This document shows positions 54,762 to 64,000 of a DNA stretch of 64,000 bases, piece by piece (the stretch's first letter is position 1; each line of letters starts with the position of its first letter). This stretch comes from Sphingobacterium nematocida (lineage in GTDB: Bacteria; Bacteroidota; Bacteroidia; Sphingobacteriales; Sphingobacteriaceae): NCBI RefSeq assembly GCF_900168125.1, contig NZ_FUZF01000003.1, positions 1-64,000 on the forward strand. Reading direction: 5' to 3'. The position numbers and the translations under genes were made by a program. The notes beneath the pieces were generated by a model. The model did not search any database, was not told the DNA's origin, and saw only the letters and a list, made by a program, of their open reading frames with translations.

Positions 54762-54887
54762 TTAACGTTTTTTCTTGTTTTTAGCCTCTCTCTCGGCAGG
54801 TCTTTCTACAAATCCCCAATTTGTCATATAAAACATAAATGGATTGTGCTGTAGGTTCGTGTTTTTTTCTTTTCTTTTTTTAATCAT
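54762..54887 (-). CDS. Small 41-residue basic protein
   Basis: ATG at 54887 on the minus strand opens a 42-codon frame to TAA at 54762. The product is basic at both ends with an aromatic centre (NPFMFYMTNWGFVERPAERE, then a Lys/Arg-rich tail). An AAAGGA sequence lies 6 nt before the ATG, a good Shine-Dalgarno for this genome, which supports translation. It lies in an otherwise empty 391-bp interval between the DUF5606 terminator and leuS. I do not recognise the family. Confidence 0.6.
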   Translation of the reverse strand: MIKKRKEKNTNLQHNPFMFYMTNWGFVERPAEREAKNKKKR

Positions 54888-55033
54888 ATTTTATCCTTTC
54901 ATTTTGTTTTCTATCTATTACTATCAATAAATAGGCCAAATTTGTTATTTTGCCCACTTATCTTTCTAAATGACAATGAAACAAAAAAAGGGACAACTTA
55001 CTATTGCCCCCTTTATATGATTAATAAGCACGA

Positions 55034-57817
55034 TTACACAACGATGTTAATAATCTTGCCTTTGACAAAAATCATCTTTTTAACAGCTTTACTATCCAAA
55101 TAGCGCATGACATCTGCATTGGACAATACGGTGTCCTCTACCGCTTTTTGATCTAAATCGAGGGATAGTGACAAATTCATCTTCATCTTGCCATTGATGG
55201 AGACTGGATAAGCAAATTCAGACTCGATCAAATACTCCGGATTAAACTTTGGATAAGCGGCGTAAGAAATTGATCCAGCTGCATTACCTAATAAAGACCA
55301 TAATTCTTCAGTGATATGTGGCGCATAAGAAGACAACACAATAACAAAATCCTGTAAGATGTTCTTTTTATTACATTTAAGATCTGTCAATTCATTTACA
55401 CAAATCATAAAAGCAGACACAGAGGTATTAAAAGAAAAACGTTCGATATCATCTTCAGCTTTCTTAATAATTTTATGCAACGCTTTGTATTCTGCCTTAG
55501 TCGGCTCCTCGTCCGAGACATTCAGATTACCTTCTGCATCGTGGAAGAGTCTCCAAACTTTTTTCAGAAACTTGTATACTCCTTCTATACCATTTGTATT
55601 CCAAGGCTTAGCCTGCTCTAACGGCCCTAAGAACATCTCATAGAGGCGCAAAGTATCTGCTCCATAAAGAGCTATGATATCATCTGGATTAACAACGTTA
55701 AACTTAGATTTTGACATTTTCTCCACCTCAGTACCGCAGATGTATTTACCGTCTTCTAATATAAATTCAGCTTCAGCATAGTCTGGACGGGAAACTTTAA
55801 ACTTATCCGTATTCAGAATATCGTTATGAACGATATTTACATCTACGTGCAATGGAATCGTATTATAAGAATCCTTTAACCCGAGTGAGACGTAAGTATT
55901 CGTCCCTCTTCCTTCTTCATCCAATAGACGGTATACAAAGCTGGAACGTCCCTGAATCATACCTTGGTTGATCAGCTTTTTAAATGGTTCTTCCTCGTTA
56001 TGAAAACCAAGATCCTTCAAAATCTTATTCCAGAAACGAGAATATAACAAGTGACCTGTGGCATGCTCGGAACCGCCTATATACAAATCAACAGCTTTCC
56101 AATAATCAACCGCATCCTTTGATGCAAAAGCTGCTCTATTCTGAGGATCCATATACCTAAACCAATACCAAGAAGACCCTGCCCATCCCGGCATAGTACT
56201 CAATTCATATTCGTATTGATCCTGATACTTCCACCCCTCAGCACGTGCTAACGGCGGTTCTCCCGATTCCGTAGGCAGGTATTTATCCACCTCAGGAAGC
56301 AGTAAAGGTAGTTCCTCTTCTTTAATTAAATAAGGTACACCATCTTTAAAAAAAACTGGAACTGGTTCTCCCCAATAACGCTGCCGTCCAAAGATAGCAT
56401 CGCGCATACGAAAATTCACTTTCGCTCTACCCAAGCCTAACTCTGAAAGCTTAATAATAAGCGCATCAGTAGCTTCTACATAGTTCATCCCATTAATAAA
56501 GCCTGAATTAATATACAAGCCATCTTTGTTGGGATCAGCAGCTTCTTCAATATGCTGACTGTCTGAAATAGCGACTATCGGGAGATTAAAATGTTTTGCA
56601 AATACGTAATCACGTTGATCGCCCGATGGAACTGCCATGACAGCCCCTGTACCATAACCAGCTAATACGTAGTCGGCAATCCAGATTTGTACATCATCAC
56701 CTGTTATCGGATGCTTAGCATATGATCCAGTAAACGCACCTGAAACTGTTTTTGTATCTGCCATACGATCTAACTCGGACTTTTTAGAAGTTTTTTCGAT
56801 GTAAGTTTCGACTTCAGATCGTTGTGCATCGGTGGTAAGCGAACCTACCAAATCATGCTCTGGTGCCAACACGACAAAACTAACACCAAAAATAGTATCG
56901 ACTCGTGTTGTAAACACCTCAATGTTTTCATCAAGCTGTGGTACTGGAAACTTAACTAAGGCTCCGACCGACTTCCCAATCCAGTTGCGCTGCATCTCGA
57001 TCAAAGGTTCTGGCCAATCGATGGTATCTAAGCCTCTAAGCAAGCGATCGGCATATGCGGTAATCCGCATAGACCATTGCATCATTTTTTTCTGTTCCAC
57101 GGGAAAGCCTCCTCTTTCAGAGAGTCCGTTAATGACTTCGTCATTGGCCAAAACGGTGCCTAAAGCTGCACACCAATTAACAGTACTCTCCCTTAAAAAG
57201 GCTAATCTATATTTTAGCAATTCTTTTTGCTGATCTTGCTCGGTAAACGACAGCCATTCTTCGGCAGTAAAGGTAAGTATATCTTCATCAGACTCAGCAT
57301 GAACGCCTTGAGATCCTTTGGTTTCAAAATGAGCAATCAGTTGTTCTATAGGCAGAGCGCGATCCTCATTCTTATCATACCAAGCATTAAAGGCTTGCAT
57401 AAAAATCCATTGTGTCCACTTATAATAATCAGGCTCTGAAGTACGTATCTCACGCGACCAGTCAAACGAAAACCCAATATTATCCATCTGTTCGCGATAC
57501 CGATTAATATTTGCTTCAGTTGTGATAGCAGGGTGCTGGCCAGTCTGTATAGCGTATTGTTCAGCCGGCAAACCAAATGAATCATAGCCCATCGGATGTA
57601 ACACATTAAATCCCTTAGTACGCTTGTAACGGGAAAAAATATCAGAAGCAATATACCCCAGAGGATGTCCTACATGTAGTCCGGCTCCTGAGGGATAAGG
57701 AAACATATCTAACACATAATACTTTGGCTTCTGGGTTGATTCTGACGTTTTGAAAGTTGCATTTTCTGCCCAAAAGGCTTGCCACTTCTGTTCTATTGAT
57801 TTATGATTATAATCCAT
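55034..57817 (-). CDS. leuS: Leucyl-tRNA synthetase
   Basis: Charges tRNA-Leu with leucine. About 927 residues, class I. HIGH motif HVGH at 48-51 inside [22 protein letters not shown] at residues 700-704 in [14 protein letters not shown]; between them the CP1 editing domain ([19 protein letters not shown] and [18 protein letters not shown]). The frame extends to 57871, but the ATG at 57817 ([16 protein letters not shown]) is the family start. A Bacteroidota-type insertion of about 80 residues is seen around the region [19 protein letters not shown]. Monocistronic. Confidence 0.97.
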   Translation of the reverse strand: MDYNHKSIEQKWQAFWAENATFKTSESTQKPKYYVLDMFPYPSGAGLHVGHPLGYIASDIFSRYKRTKGFNVLHPMGYDSFGLPAEQYAIQTGQHPAITTEANINRYREQMDNIGFSFDWSREIRTSEPDYYKWTQWIFMQAFNAWYDKNEDRALPIEQLIAHFETKGSQGVHAESDEDILTFTAEEWLSFTEQDQQKELLKYRLAFLRESTVNWCAALGTVLANDEVINGLSERGGFPVEQKKMMQWSMRITAYADRLLRGLDTIDWPEPLIEMQRNWIGKSVGALVKFPVPQLDENIEVFTTRVDTIFGVSFVVLAPEHDLVGSLTTDAQRSEVETYIEKTSKKSELDRMADTKTVSGAFTGSYAKHPITGDDVQIWIADYVLAGYGTGAVMAVPSGDQRDYVFAKHFNLPIVAISDSQHIEEAADPNKDGLYINSGFINGMNYVEATDALIIKLSELGLGRAKVNFRMRDAIFGRQRYWGEPVPVFFKDGVPYLIKEEELPLLLPEVDKYLPTESGEPPLARAEGWKYQDQYEYELSTMPGWAGSSWYWFRYMDPQNRAAFASKDAVDYWKAVDLYIGGSEHATGHLLYSRFWNKILKDLGFHNEEEPFKKLINQGMIQGRSSFVYRLLDEEGRGTNTYVSLGLKDSYNTIPLHVDVNIVHNDILNTDKFKVSRPDYAEAEFILEDGKYICGTEVEKMSKSKFNVVNPDDIIALYGADTLRLYEMFLGPLEQAKPWNTNGIEGVYKFLKKVWRLFHDAEGNLNVSDEEPTKAEYKALHKIIKKAEDDIERFSFNTSVSAFMICVNELTDLKCNKKNILQDFVIVLSSYAPHITEELWSLLGNAAGSISYAAYPKFNPEYLIESEFAYPVSINGKMKMNLSLSLDLDQKAVEDTVLSNADVMRYLDSKAVKKMIFVKGKIINIVV

Positions 57818-58061
57818 TTCGTACAAAAAAAGAATTTTACAGGAGTTGCGAAAATAGCGATTTAAAGTCACTTTTAATACAAAACTTTTTTATTGTCCAT
57901 AATAATTTCAGATATTAGTTGTAATTATTCATCGATTTTTATTCAGTGAGGCTAGGACGATAAAAAATGTTAAATATATACGCCTTCGATTAGGTTATTA
58001 TATTATTTATTCCTAAAATCATCTTAATTCTTTACTTTCGCATCAAATAAAAAAAAGGCTT

Positions 58062-58940
58062 ATGTCAACAGTAGATCAAGGCTCATCTCATAAAAGAACT
58101 AAATCTGTATATATTTCAACCGTTATCAGTATTGCATTAGTATTGTTAATGACGGGTCTTTTGGGCTTAATATTGGTTCACGCCAAGAATCTTTCAAAGT
58201 ATGTCAAAGAGAATATCGTTCTCAATGTCATTGTCAATGACAATATTAACGAGGGGGATGTCTTGTCGCTTCAAAAAGATGTAGAGAAAGACGCATATGT
58301 TTTGCGCACCGAATATGTAAGTAAAGAACTTGCTGCTAAGAATTTGAAAGAAGACCTTGGTGAAGATTTTGTTGAATATTTAGGTCATAACCCACTCCTA
58401 CCTTCTATTGATATTTATTTGAAGGAACAATATGCTAATTCGGACAGTATACAACCTTTTATACAAAAACTGGCGAAAAACAGCCGGGTAAAGGAGGTTG
58501 TCTATCAAGAGTCGCTAATCGACATGGTAAATAAGAACATACGTATTATCTCAATAATCGTACTCGCTTTCACTGTAATTTTATTGGTTATTGCTGTAGC
58601 CTTAATTAATAACACTATCCGATTGGCAATCTACTCACAACGATTCCTGATAAAAAGTATGCAATTGATCGGCGCGACGAAAAACTTCATCCGCAAACCG
58701 TATATTATGTATGGGATCGTTCACGGCTTAATAGGTTCGCTGATAGCGATACTTCTACTGATATTTACCTTACAATTTGCTCAAAAACAAGTACCTGAAT
58801 TGGTTTTCTTACGCAATTGGTATGAATTTGGAGCAATATTTTTGATCGTTGTTATCCTAGGTATATTAATATCAGGCCTAAGTACATATTTTGCGGTAAC
58901 CAAGTACCTACGTGCTAAGTCACATAGTTTATACCGGTAA
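58062..58940 (+). CDS. ftsX: Cell division permease-like protein FtsX
   Basis: A 292-residue membrane subunit of the FtsEX complex, which controls cell-wall hydrolases at the septum. TM1 at about 21-43 (ISTVISIALVLLMTGLLGLILVHA); an extracytoplasmic domain with KYVKENIVLNVIVNDNINEGDVLSLQKDV and LPSIDIYLKEQY; then three TM helices of the MacB/FtsX type, with the SQRFLIKSMQLIGATKNFIRKPYIMYGIVHGLIGSLIAI block. No ftsE is adjacent, which is usual in Bacteroidota. It starts the cluster ftsX-DUF3098-uppP-truB-ribF. TACTTTCG at 58033-58040 may be its -7 element. Confidence 0.92.
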   Translation: MSTVDQGSSHKRTKSVYISTVISIALVLLMTGLLGLILVHAKNLSKYVKENIVLNVIVNDNINEGDVLSLQKDVEKDAYVLRTEYVSKELAAKNLKEDLGEDFVEYLGHNPLLPSIDIYLKEQYANSDSIQPFIQKLAKNSRVKEVVYQESLIDMVNKNIRIISIIVLAFTVILLVIAVALINNTIRLAIYSQRFLIKSMQLIGATKNFIRKPYIMYGIVHGLIGSLIAILLLIFTLQFAQKQVPELVFLRNWYEFGAIFLIVVILGILISGLSTYFAVTKYLRAKSHSLYR

Positions 58941-59011
58941 TTTGTAGCAACAAAATAACTTTAAAAGAATACGATTTGTTAGTCATTACTTCATCACATA
59001 ACTAAAAAAGA

Positions 59012-59245
59012 ATGTCACAAAAAAATCCTATAGCAAATAATGAAAAACAGCAAGGTTCATTTGTCTTTCAAAAAGTAAACTATCAGCTTTTCATTGCCAG
59101 CATTATTATCGTAGCCATTGGTTTTTTCTTGATGATGGGCACCGAAGATATTTACAGCTTTGCAAAGATCACGCTGGCACCATTAGTTGTAATCCTAGGT
59201 TTTTCCATGGGTTTTGTTGCAATCCTATACAAGCCTAAAAAATAA
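59012..59245 (+). CDS. DUF3098 small membrane protein
   Basis: A 77-residue inner-membrane protein with two TM helices (about 28-47 and 52-73; LFIASIIIVAIGFFLMMG and TLAPLVVILGFSMGFVAILY). The segment MGTEDIYSFAKITLAPLVVILG is the DUF3098 signature. The position between ftsX and uppP is strongly conserved in Bacteroidota and suggests a link to division or peptidoglycan synthesis, but no function is known. Confidence 0.9.
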   Translation: MSQKNPIANNEKQQGSFVFQKVNYQLFIASIIIVAIGFFLMMGTEDIYSFAKITLAPLVVILGFSMGFVAILYKPKK

Positions 59246-59258
59246 AAACAACTAAAAA

Positions 59259-60053
59259 ATGAATTATTTTGAGGCTATTATCTTAGCCATTATTGAAGGA
59301 CTTACGGAATTCCTACCCGTATCTTCTACAGGCCATATGATTATTGGCTCAGCTTTAATGGGGATCGAACCGTCTCCATTTGTCAAATTGTTTACTATAG
59401 TCATTCAACTCGGCACTATCCTCTCGGTACTTGTACTTTATTGGAAAAGGTTCTTTAGATCATTAGATTTTTACTATAAGCTAGTTGTTGCAGCTATCCC
59501 TGCCTCTATTCTAGGTATTATACTGAATGATGTCATCGACTCCTTATTAGAAAGCCCACTGATGGTGGGCGTGATGCTGGTTATCGGAGGTATTGTTCTT
59601 TTATTCGTCGACAAGTGGTTCAATAAACCAACGGTCGAAAATTCTGACAACATAAGTTTTAAACAAGCATTCATCATCGGTTGCTATCAGTGTTTAGCAC
59701 TTATTCCAGGGACATCTCGATCGGCTAGCACAATCGTTGGGGGAATGACACAACAACTTACAAGAAAAGCAGCCGCAGAATTCTCTTTCTTTTTGGCCAT
59801 TCCAATGATGCTGGGTGCTTCGTTGGTAAAGCTGTTAAAGTTCTTCAAAGAAGGTCATTCTTTTTCTGGAGATGAGATCAATCTTTTAATTGTAGGAAAC
59901 ATCGTAGGATTTATAGTCGCAATAATTGCGATTAAATCATTTATCGATATCTTGACGAAACATGGTTTCAAAGCATTTGGCTGGTATAGGATAGTTGTAG
60001 GGCTGATTATTATAGCCATGTTATTGAGTGGCCATAGTTTACAGATTATTTAA
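59259..60053 (+). CDS. uppP: Undecaprenyl-diphosphatase
   Basis: Integral membrane enzyme (BacA) that converts undecaprenyl diphosphate to the monophosphate, recycling the lipid carrier for cell-wall and O-antigen synthesis; it also gives bacitracin resistance. 264 residues. Both catalytic blocks are present: EGLTEFLPVSSTGHMIIG near the N-terminus and LIPGTSRSASTIVGGM at about 150-166. About eight TM helices. Its stop overlaps the start of truB (TTTAATGG), so the genes are translationally coupled. Confidence 0.96.
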   Translation: MNYFEAIILAIIEGLTEFLPVSSTGHMIIGSALMGIEPSPFVKLFTIVIQLGTILSVLVLYWKRFFRSLDFYYKLVVAAIPASILGIILNDVIDSLLESPLMVGVMLVIGGIVLLFVDKWFNKPTVENSDNISFKQAFIIGCYQCLALIPGTSRSASTIVGGMTQQLTRKAAAEFSFFLAIPMMLGASLVKLLKFFKEGHSFSGDEINLLIVGNIVGFIVAIIAIKSFIDILTKHGFKAFGWYRIVVGLIIIAMLLSGHSLQII

Positions 60054-60805
60054 TGGAAGATATTCAGGAATCAAACACATACTTTTCCTTTGCAGAAGGA
60101 GAAGTATTACTTGTCGATAAACCACTTACCTGGACGAGCTTTGATGTCGTGGGCAAGTTGAGAAATACAATGAAACCGCTCAAACTTAAAGTAGGGCATG
60201 CCGGGACCTTAGATCCCCTAGCGACCGGATTATTGATCATATGTACCGGTAAGTTGACAAAAAAAATAGACACTTTTCAGGCGGAAGACAAAGAATATAC
60301 AGGTACCATCACTTTGGGGGCTACCACTCCCTCATATGACTTGGAAACTGAAGTCGATCAAACGTTTGATATTTCAGAAATTAAAGAAGACGCAATCCTA
60401 GCAGCGACAAAAAGCTTCTTGGGTGAAATAAGTCAATACCCACCGGCACACTCGGCTTTAAAGATAAATGGTGAAAGGGTGTATGAGAAGGCTAGACGTG
60501 GAGAAGAAGTAGAGCTAAAGGCTAGAACTGTTGTTATTCATGCATTCGACATTGAAAAGATAGAATTACCTCTTGTATATTTTCGCATAAAATGTTCTAA
60601 GGGCACTTATATTCGGTCTATAGCAAATGACTTCGGGAAACTATTAAATAACGGTTCTCACCTTTCGTCTTTAAGACGCACTATGAGCGGTGAATACCAT
60701 GTCGACAAGGCGTGGAACCTAGAGGAATTAATACAAACCATTAGAGCTCAAAAAGCATTAATGGAACAAGAAAAATCGACTATCATTTCTAATGAAGATC
60801 TATAG
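60053..60805 (+). CDS. truB: tRNA pseudouridine-55 synthase
   Basis: Forms pseudouridine 55 in the T-loop of tRNAs. 250 residues; motif I with the catalytic Asp54 in GHAGTLDPLATGLLI; motif II SQYPPAHSALKINGERVYEKARRGE; motif III KCSKGTYIRSIANDFG. The short C-terminus lacks a PUA domain, as in many Bacteroidota. It is coupled to uppP upstream and its end overlaps ribF by 14 bp, so it lies inside a tight operon. Confidence 0.96.
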   Translation: MEDIQESNTYFSFAEGEVLLVDKPLTWTSFDVVGKLRNTMKPLKLKVGHAGTLDPLATGLLIICTGKLTKKIDTFQAEDKEYTGTITLGATTPSYDLETEVDQTFDISEIKEDAILAATKSFLGEISQYPPAHSALKINGERVYEKARRGEEVELKARTVVIHAFDIEKIELPLVYFRIKCSKGTYIRSIANDFGKLLNNGSHLSSLRRTMSGEYHVDKAWNLEELIQTIRAQKALMEQEKSTIISNEDL

Positions 60806-61769
60806 AAACCTGGATGAATTTGCACCTCTTGAAAATGCAATAGTTACTATTGGTACATTTGACGGAGTACATATTGGTCATCAAAAAATATTAAAGAAGC
60901 TCGTTAATTGTGCAAAAGAGTTTGGTGGAGAATCAGTGCTATTAACTTTCTTTCCTCATCCGAGGCTTATCATCAATCCTGATGATGAAGGGCTACGTCT
61001 TATTAATGATATCGAGGAGAAAACACACCAACTGGCCTTAGCCGGTATAGATCACCTCATTATAACGCCATTCACTAGAGACTTTTCGAATCAGAGCGCA
61101 GAGGAGTACATCCGAAATGTATTAGTGAATAAGCTAGGTACTAAATCTATTATTCTAGGCTATGACCATCATTTTGGCAAAGACAGAAAAGGATCCATCA
61201 AAGATTTAATCCATTTTTCAACAATTTTCGACTTTCAAGTTCAAGAAATCCCTAAACAAGATATTGATGACGTAGCCGTTTCTTCTACGCGTATACGTGA
61301 ATCACTAATTAAAGGTGATATCCTCACTGCGAATAAATATCTCGGGTATCCATTTGAACTAACTGGAACGGTGATCCGGGGAGATCAAATCGGAAGACAG
61401 ATTGGATTTCCAACCGCCAACATTCATGTCCACGAGGCACACAAGCTTATTCCAGCCTACGGGATATATGCTGTAGAGGTAGAGATTTATCCAAAGGTGC
61501 CTTCTATTGACCTAGGTATATACCAAGAGCCGCAACCAGAAAAAACAGCGCAAGGAATGTGTTATATTGGCACAAGGCCTACCGTAGATGGGATGAATAG
61601 GAAAATTGAGGTCAATCTATTGGACTTCAAAGAAAACCTATATACAAAAACTATCCGAATCAAATTCATGGAGTTTATTCGACATGATGAACGTTTTGAT
61701 TCTCTGGAAGAAATGCAACAACAAATTAAAGTTGACGAAAAGAATATCAGAGCCTATTTCAAAAAATAG
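60792..61769 (+). CDS. ribF: Bifunctional riboflavin kinase / FAD synthetase
   Basis: Makes FMN and then FAD from riboflavin. 325 residues: N-terminal nucleotidyltransferase domain with IGTFDGVHIGHQKIL, FFPHPRLII, GYDHHFGKDRKGS and SSTRIRESLIKGDI; C-terminal flavokinase domain with GTVIRGDQIGRQIGFPTANI and GMCYIGTRPTVDG. An insert of about 20 residues before the latter motif (YPKVPSIDLGIYQEPQPEKT) is longer than in the E. coli enzyme. Last gene of the ftsX cluster; convergent with bshB1. No FMN riboswitch is seen. Confidence 0.96.
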   Translation: MKIYRNLDEFAPLENAIVTIGTFDGVHIGHQKILKKLVNCAKEFGGESVLLTFFPHPRLIINPDDEGLRLINDIEEKTHQLALAGIDHLIITPFTRDFSNQSAEEYIRNVLVNKLGTKSIILGYDHHFGKDRKGSIKDLIHFSTIFDFQVQEIPKQDIDDVAVSSTRIRESLIKGDILTANKYLGYPFELTGTVIRGDQIGRQIGFPTANIHVHEAHKLIPAYGIYAVEVEIYPKVPSIDLGIYQEPQPEKTAQGMCYIGTRPTVDGMNRKIEVNLLDFKENLYTKTIRIKFMEFIRHDERFDSLEEMQQQIKVDEKNIRAYFKK

Positions 61770-61780
61770 GCCCTGATCAT

Positions 61781-62500
61781 TTAAATCAATTCAAAGAGAT
61801 CATTCACCCCAAGTAATTTACATGAGGTAAACCCTTCTCCATAGGATACCTGTATATTCCGACCAAACTCCCTCGCTCGAGCTTTTGTATACTCCATAAA
61901 ATCAGGATTTGAGATATAGGTCTGTGGTCCATCTTCTTCTGTCAGCGAATTAAATTGAGTTTTATAGGCCAAAATCGATTTCTCTTTTAAATCCCAATAG
62001 TTGCTAATATCTAAAATAATATCAGGTTGGATATATTTATCTTGAACCAATTGAAGTTGTAATCTAGGCCGGAATGCTTCTTGATTTACGCCTTCTACCT
62101 GTGTCTCGACACGTCGAAGACCAGATAAGAATAAAGAATCATTAACAAGCTTGCTGGCGCGCCCATGGTCGGGATGTCGGTCATCAATCGCATTCGTAAT
62201 GACAATCTCGGGCTTATATTTACGAATAGCGCTAATTATGACACGTTGAGAATCTTCTTCATTGGAAAAAAAACCATCCCGAAGACCTAGATTCTCGCGT
62301 ACTGCTACGCCCAATATTCGCGCAGCCTCAGCGGCCTCCTCTGCTCTTGTCTCTGCTGTACCACGAGTACCTAACTCACCCCGCGTCAAATCTATTATAC
62401 CAACCGTCTTTCCTTCGGACACATATTTAGCAATCGTACCCCCAGCCCCCAATTCCGCATCATCTGGGTGCACGCTCATAACCATTAAATCTAATTTCAT
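61781..62500 (-). CDS. bshB1: Bacillithiol biosynthesis deacetylase BshB1
   Basis: Zinc deacetylase (LmbE/PIG-L fold) that removes acetyl from GlcNAc-malate during bacillithiol synthesis. 239 residues. Zinc/catalytic motif HPDDAELGAGG at 11-21, TRGELGTRGTAETRAEEA, and the third ligand block AIDDRHPDHGRAS. The close match over the whole length, including FRPRLQLQLVQDKYIQPDIILDIS, marks BshB1 rather than a general LmbE protein. Its presence indicates that the cell uses bacillithiol as its low-molecular-weight thiol; bshA and bshC are elsewhere. Confidence 0.94.
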   Translation of the reverse strand: MKLDLMVMSVHPDDAELGAGGTIAKYVSEGKTVGIIDLTRGELGTRGTAETRAEEAAEAARILGVAVRENLGLRDGFFSNEEDSQRVIISAIRKYKPEIVITNAIDDRHPDHGRASKLVNDSLFLSGLRRVETQVEGVNQEAFRPRLQLQLVQDKYIQPDIILDISNYWDLKEKSILAYKTQFNSLTEEDGPQTYISNPDFMEYTKARAREFGRNIQVSYGEGFTSCKLLGVNDLFELI

Positions 62501-62651
62501 ATGTGTTTTTATTTGATTTTTATTTGCCTTTCTCTTATCATGCTTTTAGCATTGGAAGCAAACTTAGGTAAATTATATTTTTAATCGACAGAGTTGTTGA
62601 AACAGACGTACAGTCTTATTTCTTTTATGACAAAGCCGTGAAAGATTGACG

Positions 62652-63149
62652 TTATTTAACGGATAAAAGTTCTTGGATTTTACGTTGTACCCGAGCAGAC
62701 ATAGGACTGGTCACCGTATGATAAAAATCGACTACCTTTCCATTTCGATCAATAAGATACTTGTGAAAATTCCACAATGGTTTGCTTTGTAACACACCAT
62801 TTAGATCTTTATTCGACAAAAATTGGTACAAGGGATGGATATAATCTCCTTTGACATGTATTCGTTTAAACACGGGAAACGTAACTCTCTCTTTTATTTT
62901 ACAATAGGTCTCCAAATTAAGTCCGGTACGAGGTTCCTGATTTCTAAAATCATTGGAAGGGAATGCCAATATCTCAAAGCCTTGATCTTTATACTGTTGA
63001 TACAACCGCTCAAGCGTTTTAAACTGTCTACGAAAATAACATCCACTAGCGGTATTAACAATGAGGACAACCTTACCAGCAAAATCCTCTAGTGATCGTT
63101 CTTTTCCCGAAAATTCAAGAGCTTTAAAGCCGTAAATATTGTTCTCCAT
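62652..63149 (-). CDS. Glutathione peroxidase-family protein (thiol peroxidase)
   Basis: A 165-residue GPx-fold protein. The peroxidatic Cys37 lies in VNTASGCYFRRQFKTLERLYQQY, where Sec is replaced by Cys as usual in bacteria. FPSNDFRNQEP carries the active-site Gln/Asn region, and the WNFHKYLIDRNGKVVDFY motif completes the tetrad with its Trp. The FPSNDF form differs from the usual FPCNQF, so the resolving Cys used by thioredoxin-type GPx enzymes is absent. It may use bacillithiol or thioredoxin; this is inference from the neighbouring bshB1. It sits 7 bp after DUF4294. Confidence 0.91.
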   Translation of the reverse strand: MENNIYGFKALEFSGKERSLEDFAGKVVLIVNTASGCYFRRQFKTLERLYQQYKDQGFEILAFPSNDFRNQEPRTGLNLETYCKIKERVTFPVFKRIHVKGDYIHPLYQFLSNKDLNGVLQSKPLWNFHKYLIDRNGKVVDFYHTVTSPMSARVQRKIQELLSVK

Positions 63150-63155
63150 ATATCA

Positions 63156-63809
63156 TTATTGGTAGGGTTTATTAATAGGTCTCACGCGTTCATACTCCCG
63201 AATGATGTTTTCTACTTCGAAATCTTCAGTAGGATCATAAGTACTTTTCAGATTATGTCCAAAAACACGAGCTACTCCCTGGTATACAAATGCCGTGATA
63301 CTTCCTTTCATATCTTTGACCAGATCGTAACTGGTATTACCAGTTTGTCGTTCGATGAGTTTAATCAAAATTTTCCCCTGCGAAACCGAAAGATTCTTTA
63401 CTTCATTAGTAATTTTCTCTTTGATCTCCTGCTCACAGGCCTTTATAAGTGCTTTTTCTTCCCTCCTGCTGTCTACCAGTGCCAAATCTCTATCCAGCTG
63501 CTCATATCTCCTTTGCGCATATATAGCATAAGGTAACACCCGCAGAACGTTTCTTTTTAATTTTAGATATCTATTTTTCTCCTCTTCACTCTTCCACTCC
63601 CTCCTAGCACGAATCACCACTTCTTCAATTGGAAACCAAGGAGCTTCTTCACCAGACTGCAGTCTCGTTGTTAAATAATAACCTACTACTTCCGGAGTAC
63701 CCGCACCGTAATGCGGTAATGTCAAAAGTGGCTTTTGCTCCTGCGCCATAACCACACCTCCCCAAACCATGAGGACAATTAATATCCTTGTAAATCCACA
63801 GCTACACAT
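63156..63809 (-). CDS. DUF4294 exported protein
   Basis: A 217-residue protein with an N-terminal signal sequence (FTRILIVLMVWGGVVMAQ). It contains the DUF4294 domain (about 55-195): IEEVVIRARREWKSEEEKNRYLKLKRNVLRVLPYAIYAQRRYEQLDRDLA and GKILIKLIERQTGNTSYDLVKDMKGSITAFVYQGVARVFGHNLKSTYDP, both well-conserved blocks of the family. The family is limited to Bacteroidota and has no known function; the periplasmic location is predicted from the signal sequence. GPx follows 7 bp downstream and is probably co-transcribed. Confidence 0.88.
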   Translation of the reverse strand: MCSCGFTRILIVLMVWGGVVMAQEQKPLLTLPHYGAGTPEVVGYYLTTRLQSGEEAPWFPIEEVVIRARREWKSEEEKNRYLKLKRNVLRVLPYAIYAQRRYEQLDRDLALVDSRREEKALIKACEQEIKEKITNEVKNLSVSQGKILIKLIERQTGNTSYDLVKDMKGSITAFVYQGVARVFGHNLKSTYDPTEDFEVENIIREYERVRPINKPYQ

Positions 63810-63955
63810 TGCTTTTTTGACCTTTGACTAATTAAAAATTTCTTATTTTTTTGTATATTTATATAAATAAAAACAAAAACAAATAGGGAGTCTTGCACCC
63901 TAACTATAAAATTACAATTTTTGATTGAAATTACGAAATTAATTAAAAGGTTCTT

Positions 63956-64000
63956 ATGGCAGATTATGTGATTGATATTGAGGCGGAAAACAAAGAAATA
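63956..64000 (+). CDS. Gene start, probably RelA/SpoT-family protein (partial)
   Basis: ATG at 63956 opens a frame that continues to the window end, MADYVIDIEAENKEI. Sphingobacteriaceae RelA/SpoT (p)ppGpp synthetase/hydrolases begin with similar acidic sequences of the type '...IDLExExKEIL'. Only 15 codons are visible, so this is a tentative call. It is divergent from DUF4294, with 146 bp between them. Confidence 0.45.
   Translation, partial: MADYVIDIEAENKEI

Noticed and set aside
57818..57871. N-terminal extension of leucyl-tRNA synthetase
   Set aside because: LeuS proteins start at [13 protein letters not shown]; the extension is non-conserved in character and AT-rich.
60700..60800. FMN riboswitch before ribF
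   Set aside because: ribF overlaps truB and there is no untranslated leader that could hold an aptamer.

Overview
This window looks like a chromosomal segment of a Bacteroidota bacterium of the Sphingobacteriaceae type, probably Sphingobacterium or a close relative. The reasons are: a SusC/SusD pair with an ECF sigma factor and FecR-type anti-sigma factor; Bacteroidota-type promoters (TTTG, 19 bp, TAnnTTTG), two of them perfect in front of tRNA genes; few strong Shine-Dalgarno sequences; the FtsX-DUF3098-UppP-TruB-RibF gene order; bacillithiol deacetylase BshB1; DUF4294 and DUF5606 proteins; and low to moderate GC. The genus is inferred from gene content, not from a database search.

Layout. 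1-306: right end of an IS3-family insertion sequence. 339-4900: RND efflux permease and NodT-type outer membrane factor, with no adaptor gene in view. 4934-13568: WG-repeat protein, deoxyribonucleotidase, DeoR regulator with a large nested palindrome, GH1 glycosidase, two small envelope proteins, an AI-2E-type permease and a metallophosphoesterase. 13781-21197: DUF2339/DUF3999 membrane pair, acetyltransferase, orphan protein, threonine aldolase, VOC protein, YeiH permease. 21572-25278: the oxidative pentose phosphate operon gnd-zwf-pgl. 25437-35000 (minus strand): ECF sigma, FecR, SusC with STN domain, SusD and a secreted zinc metalloprotease, which reads as a self-regulated nutrient-uptake locus probably aimed at peptides or proteins.

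35465-40821: a 5.2-kb segment between two near-identical direct repeats, each holding an identical tRNA-Lys gene and its promoter. It carries a second ECF sigma factor overlapping an inner-membrane/outer-membrane spanning putative anti-sigma factor (Dma-like), a methyltransferase, an AlkC-like DNA repair protein, a peroxiredoxin and an HxlR regulator. 40908-42652: obgE, adk and tRNA-Arg. 42841-49094: a complete TetR-TolC-adaptor-RND efflux operon. 49226-52869: a NrtR-like regulator with a degenerate Nudix box, divergent from pfkA, a BadF/NAGK-like kinase with an altered phosphate-binding motif, and gapA. 52926-64000: radC, cyclophilin, DUF5606, a 41-residue protein, leuS, the ftsX-DUF3098-uppP-truB-ribF cluster, bshB1, glutathione peroxidase, DUF4294, and the first codons of a gene that resembles relA/spoT.

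No CRISPR array, prophage, rRNA or plasmid origin was seen. The observations most worth following are the Dma-like sigma/anti-sigma pair inside the tRNA-Lys-bounded segment, the Nudix-regulated glycolytic operon with its unusual kinase, and the nested palindrome at the DeoR promoter.
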